DNA of 17,118 bases from CAWACC01 sp964390695 (GTDB lineage: Bacteria; Chlamydiota; Chlamydiia; Chlamydiales; Parachlamydiaceae): assembly GCA_964390695.1 (NCBI GenBank), contig CAYMKI010000058.1, positions 1 through 17,118 of the forward strand, written 5' to 3'. The translations under genes and the position numbers were made by a program. This document shows positions 13,831-17,118 of this stretch, piece after piece (the first letter of the stretch is position 1; the number at the start of each line of letters is the position of its first letter). The notes below the pieces were generated by a model, which had not been told where the DNA came from, did not search any database, and was given only the letters and a program-made list of their open reading frames with translations.

Positions 13831-14904
13831 TTAGGGACACAAGTCGGGTTTAAAAAAATCCCATTTTACGGCTGTGCCTTTCTTGACAGGAGCTTGCAGC
13901 TTTAAGCCTATCAAAAGGTCTTTGTCAGCCGGAGGCAAGCCCTTTGCAGGCCGAACGGATCTTATATGCTCTGAGCGTATAATTTCTCCTGTGGACAGAT
14001 CTTGAACAAAATAGAGAGAAGGTCGATGCGAACGTGTCACCTTTTCCGCCGCTAAAGGCGCGTAGTTAACACTGCCGAGAGCACTCCAAGCGTGGAGAGA
14101 TGCAGCAACCATAGCCTTGAATTCTTCGGGTTCAGTGGAAAAGGCATCATCCACTCCCCCTTCGTGACGATTTAATGTCAGGTGCTTTTCAATCACGCAT
14201 CCGCCTAAAGCTACACTGGCAACAGCAACTCCTAAACCCAACGTATGGTCGGACAACCCCACTAAAGCACCAAAAGTCTCGGCCATGTGAACCATAGTTC
14301 TGAGATGCGCATCTTGCGGTTGGGCAGGGTAGGCAGAGGTGCATTTCAGCAATATCAGATCTTTACATCCTGCGTTGCGGGCGCACTCGACAGCCTGGGA
14401 AATTTCCAGCAGACTCGCCGCTCCGGTAGACATCATCAGGGGTTTTTTCAAAGCCGCTACTTTATGGATAAGGGGTAAGTCGACGATTTCCGGAGAGGCG
14501 ATTTTATAACAGGGAACGTTTAAACTTTCTAAAAAATCAACGGCCGTTTCATCAAAAGGCGTGCTGAAGTAGATCATTTCTAATTCTTTGCAGAGATTGA
14601 AAATCGGCTCATGCCATTCCCAAGGGGTATAGGCTTCTTTGTAGAGCTCATACAAGTTTTTGCCTACCCAAAGGCTGTTGGGATCTGAAATCAGGAACTC
14701 TCCGTCTTTTACATCCAACGTGATCGTATCAGGAGTATATGTTTGTAATTTTACCGCATGGGCGCCGGCCTGCTTGGCCACCCTGACTAGCTCGAAGGCG
14801 CGCTCTAGAGAATGGTGGTGATTACCGGAAAGCTCTGCAACGATAAAAGGAGGACTATCGGGGCCTATGCTAACAGGTCCTATTCTGATTGCAGGCTTTG
14901 TCAT
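13831..14904 (-). CDS. pseI: Pseudaminic acid synthase (NeuB family, PseI type)
   Basis: PseI condenses PEP with a 2,4-diacetamido-2,4,6-trideoxy-altrose to give pseudaminic acid, a nine-carbon nonulosonic acid used on surface glycans. The 357-residue protein has the NeuB-type TIM barrel followed by an antifreeze-like SAF domain (about 285-350). Barrel motifs are KLQTYTPDT (52-60), FSTPFDETAVDF (113-124), YKIASPEIVDLPLI (133-146), KCTSAYPA (187-194), GLSDHT (216-221) and IEKHLTL (238-244). The last two carry the histidines that bind the metal in NeuB enzymes. YTPWEW (92-97) and the EIVDLPLI stretch are typical of PseI rather than sialic acid synthase. The ATG overlaps the pyk stop (TAATG), so translation is probably coupled to pyk. 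No other pse gene is in the window. Confidence 0.88.
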   Translation of the reverse strand: MTKPAIRIGPVSIGPDSPPFIVAELSGNHHHSLERAFELVRVAKQAGAHAVKLQTYTPDTITLDVKDGEFLISDPNSLWVGKNLYELYKEAYTPWEWHEPIFNLCKELEMIYFSTPFDETAVDFLESLNVPCYKIASPEIVDLPLIHKVAALKKPLMMSTGAASLLEISQAVECARNAGCKDLILLKCTSAYPAQPQDAHLRTMVHMAETFGALVGLSDHTLGLGVAVASVALGGCVIEKHLTLNRHEGGVDDAFSTEPEEFKAMVAASLHAWSALGSVNYAPLAAEKVTRSHRPSLYFVQDLSTGEIIRSEHIRSVRPAKGLPPADKDLLIGLKLQAPVKKGTAVKWDFFKPDLCP

Positions 14905-16667
14905 TAGAGCACAACTCCTTTATAAATCAAACCTTTATCAGGGCTGATCGTCACAAGTTGCCCTTCCTTCAGGATTCTCATAGCTGCATCTGCGCGTAGA
15001 ATGCAAGGTTTATTTAGCTCTTTAGCGGTTTTTACTAAGTACTCTTCTGAGGCGAGATCGTCTGTATCGTTTTCCAATATGATGCCCTTAGCTTCTTTGA
15101 TCAATACTTCATAGCTAGCATCGCATCTTAAAATCAGAAGGATCGACCCCCTAATCGAGTAAGGTTTCACATCATCTGCGGATAAAACCATCGACACATT
15201 GCCATGCGTCTGCTTGCCGAAGCCTTGATGTCCCCTGACTAAAACTTCTCCGATACTTTCCACCACCATGATATTTGTCGTCCCGGATATTCCAAAAGGC
15301 GACCCTGCAGTCACAATTACCAAATCGCCATATTCCACCCATCTACTTTCCAACGCATACTGACTGAGACTAGTAAAAGCTTCATGCATATCCTTGCATT
15401 CAGGCTTGAATACGGGGATTACCCCCCAGTTGAACGCCATTTGGTGATAGCTTTTTATATTGGGTGTCATCGCTATGATGGGCATAAATGGACGCAACCT
15501 GGAAAGCAGTCGAGCCGTAGACCCCCCCTCGGTGAAAGCAAAAATGGCAGAGGCATTTAAGCTATAGGCTGTTTTTACCGCCGCTAAAGTCAAGGCGGAG
15601 GGCACGTCCTGATAGACCAAGCTGGAGTGGTGGTCAAAAAAGAGCCTGTATTCAAAATCGCCTTCCGCCTCCATGATGATTTTTTTCATCATCTGAACCG
15701 CCTCCAGCGGATACTTTCCGACAGCAGTCTCTCCGGAAAGCATGACAGCAGAGGTGCTGTCATATATGGCATTGGCTACATCCGAGACCTCAGCCCGGGT
15801 AGGGCGCGGGTTATGGATCATCGATTCCAGCATCTGTGTTGCCGTCACGGAGGGTTTTCCGGCTAGATAGCATTTGCGTATCATCATTTTTTGCAGTCGG
15901 GGCACTTCACTTAAAGGCAGCTGTACGCCTAGATCTCCTCGCGCGATCATGATACCGTCTGCCACCTGCAGGATGCCATCAAAGTTTTGCACGCCTTCGC
16001 GGTTTTCTATTTTGGCGATCACCAATATCTGACTTTTATGTTCCTCTTGTAGTAGTTTTTTGATGGCAATGACGTGATCTGGAGAACGCACGAAGGAGGC
16101 TGCAATAATATCTATGTCATGCGCGCAGCCAAAACGGATATCTTCAATATCTTTTTCTGTCACAGCAGGTAGATTGATCAATTCTCCAGGGATGTTGACG
16201 CTTTTTCCCGATTTTAAAACACCGCCATTCTTTATTTCTATTTCCACTCCCCTGCTATCGATTCTTGTCACCGTAGAATTCACATAACCATCATCAAACA
16301 AGATCTCAGAACCTATCCTTAATTGATCCAAGACGTTAGCGGGGTAAACAGAGACGCATTGTGCATCCCCCTCAAGTTGTTCCTTAGTCAAGAGCCAACG
16401 GTGCCCAGCCGGCAACGCGATTTGCCCGTCTTTGATTTTACCCAGTCGGATTTCCGGACCCTTGGTATCTAGCATAATTGCTAGAGGCACACCCAGCTGT
16501 TCTCTTGCTTGTTTTAACCTATTGATGCTTTCCAGATGGTCATCATAGGAACCATGGCTGAAATTCAACCGGGCTACATTCATGCCTGCTTGTATAAGCT
16601 GGATGACTTTTTCTAGAGAATTGACCGAAGGACCTAAGGTACATATGATTTTTGTGCGAATAGTCAT
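14904..16667 (-). CDS. pyk: Pyruvate kinase with C-terminal PEP-utiliser-like domain
   Basis: Pyruvate kinase turns PEP and ADP into pyruvate and ATP in glycolysis. The 587-residue protein contains the A domain starting RTKIICTLGPS (4-14), NFSHGS (35-40) and LDTKGPEIR (66-74), the B domain to about 165, AKIENREG (218-225) with the catalytic Lys219, the signature MIARGDLG (240-247), the TATQMLESM helix (275-283) and SGETAVGKYP (311-320). From about 475 there is an extra C-terminal domain like the mobile PEP-utiliser domain of Bacillus-type pyruvate kinases of 585 residues. Chlamydia pyruvate kinase, as I recall, is about 485 residues and lacks it. No SD precedes the ATG; a TATAAT ends 3 nt before it, so a leaderless mRNA is possible. 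pseI follows with a 1-nt overlap. Confidence 0.95.
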   Translation of the reverse strand: MTIRTKIICTLGPSVNSLEKVIQLIQAGMNVARLNFSHGSYDDHLESINRLKQAREQLGVPLAIMLDTKGPEIRLGKIKDGQIALPAGHRWLLTKEQLEGDAQCVSVYPANVLDQLRIGSEILFDDGYVNSTVTRIDSRGVEIEIKNGGVLKSGKSVNIPGELINLPAVTEKDIEDIRFGCAHDIDIIAASFVRSPDHVIAIKKLLQEEHKSQILVIAKIENREGVQNFDGILQVADGIMIARGDLGVQLPLSEVPRLQKMMIRKCYLAGKPSVTATQMLESMIHNPRPTRAEVSDVANAIYDSTSAVMLSGETAVGKYPLEAVQMMKKIIMEAEGDFEYRLFFDHHSSLVYQDVPSALTLAAVKTAYSLNASAIFAFTEGGSTARLLSRLRPFMPIIAMTPNIKSYHQMAFNWGVIPVFKPECKDMHEAFTSLSQYALESRWVEYGDLVIVTAGSPFGISGTTNIMVVESIGEVLVRGHQGFGKQTHGNVSMVLSADDVKPYSIRGSILLILRCDASYEVLIKEAKGIILENDTDDLASEEYLVKTAKELNKPCILRADAAMRILKEGQLVTISPDKGLIYKGVVL

Positions 16668-16670
16668 AAT

Positions 16671-16676
16671 ATTATA
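16671..16676 (-). promoter_or_regulatory. Perfect -10 box immediately upstream of pyk
   Basis: TATAAT on the minus strand ends 3 nt before the pyk ATG. Transcription from it would begin at or next to the A of ATG, giving a leaderless or near-leaderless message. No good -35 hexamer lies 16-18 nt upstream, so in an AT-rich stretch it could also be chance. Confidence 0.35.
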
Positions 16677-16845
16677 TTTTTTAAGGTTTTTTATCTCTGT
16701 TAAAATCTGTTGTGCACGTTTTGGCGAGATAAACTTGAATTACCTTTAAAATACCATAAAGTTAGCTATTATTAAATGACAATTTTCGGTGACGATTCTG
16801 GTAACGATTTAGCATCCTTCATCATGTGTGTGTTTTTGAACCTCT

Positions 16846-16914
16846 GATACGTTGTGTGTTTCTTGACTTGTGTGTTTATTTTTGAACCACAGAGATAGGG
16901 AGAGCAGTGAGGGG
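16846..16914 (+). repeat. Long direct repeat, copy 1 (69 nt)
   Basis: This stretch, starting GATACGTTGTGTG and ending GCAGTGAGGGG, recurs 121 nt downstream. The two copies differ by one base (one T more in the T-run of copy 1). A weaker similarity extends about 20 nt upstream of both copies (GTGTTTTTGAAC versus GTGTTTGAAT), so the unit is a tandem duplication of about 121 nt. No ORF spans it. Confidence 0.9.
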
Positions 16915-16966
16915 GTGGTAAGAGAGAGGGAATAGCTCAAAATAAAATGAGGGTGTTTGAATTAGA

Positions 16967-17034
16967 GATACGTTGTGTGTTTCTTGACTTGTGTGTTTAT
17001 TTTGAACCACAGAGATAGGGAGAGCAGTGAGGGG
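16967..17034 (+). repeat. Long direct repeat, copy 2 (68 nt)
   Basis: Second copy of the 16846-16914 sequence, identical except for a one-base shorter T-run. After it the sequence diverges from what follows copy 1. Confidence 0.9.
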
Positions 17035-17065
17035 AAAGCTTTCTTAAAAAAAAATCGCATATCGC

Positions 17066-17118
17066 GGGAGTGTCCAGAATTTTGTGTAAATAAATCTTGA
17101 GGGATGGAATACTTTATC
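17066..17118. mobile_element. Possible terminus of an IS256-family element (partial)
   Basis: The sequence GGGAGTGTCCAGAATTTTGT followed by GTAAATAA resembles, from memory, the terminal inverted repeats of IS256/Mutator-type elements. It starts 53 nt before the window edge, so neither a transposase nor the other end is visible and no target duplication can be checked. Confidence 0.35.

Noticed and set aside
16890..16915. AACCACAGAGATAGGGAG resembling the CACAGAG repeats found near GxxExxY genes
   Set aside because: Only one CACAGAG unit per copy is present and no GxxExxY-type ORF is nearby; the sequence is better described as part of the 121-nt duplication.

Overview
This window looks like chromosome of an environmental, amoeba-associated member of the Chlamydiota. 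This rests on gene content and style rather than on a marker gene. It holds a ParB close to the chlamydial type, a pyruvate kinase with an extra C-terminal domain, and several large, poorly conserved proteins that look host-directed (ankyrin repeats, predicted cysteine proteases, a lipase-like fold). Genes are moderately AT-rich and often have weak Shine-Dalgarno (SD) sequences. No rRNA, tRNA, CRISPR array or complete insertion sequence was seen.

Layout. Positions 1-617 (minus) are the N-terminal part of a DMT/EamA-like membrane transporter that runs off the left edge. Positions 640-1300 hold no long ORF. On the minus strand there are two overlapping short reading frames (955-1089 and 779-958) followed by a textbook terminator, so a small gene, possibly frameshifted, is likely transcribed there. 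Positions 1308-5413 carry three minus-strand genes as separate units, with a terminator after the second and the third. They encode a single-pass membrane protein with a TPR-like domain (a strong promoter precedes it), a class 3 lipase-like protein whose ribosome binding site is buried in a hairpin, and a secreted ankyrin-repeat protein with an apparent papain-like (C58/YopT-like) Cys-His-Asp triad.

Positions 5615-11994 (plus) begin with parB. A tight run follows: acyl-CoA dehydrogenase, an acyl-CoA carboxylase carboxyltransferase subunit of the methylcrotonyl/geranyl-CoA type, and an AtuA-family (DUF1446) protein. This resembles the core of the acyclic terpene/leucine-isovalerate (Atu/Liu) catabolic clusters, although the biotin-bearing subunit and the hydratase are not in the window. 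A macro-domain (ADP-ribose-binding) gene follows and ends exactly where the next, convergent gene ends.

Positions 11995-16667 (minus) hold a 574-residue protein with a possible CE-clan (Ulp1/YopJ-like) protease signature. Next comes pyk-pseI, a pyruvate kinase whose stop overlaps the start of a pseudaminic acid synthase. Both proteins use phosphoenolpyruvate. The right end (16668-17118) is non-coding. It has a 121-nt tandem duplication and, at the very edge, what may be the terminus of an IS256-family element.

The two metabolic themes are acyl-CoA catabolism and PEP use, including nonulosonic acid sugar synthesis. The predicted host-interaction theme is two cysteine-protease-like proteins, a lipase-like protein and an ADP-ribose reader. 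All functional calls are by family recognition from sequence alone; no database search was run.
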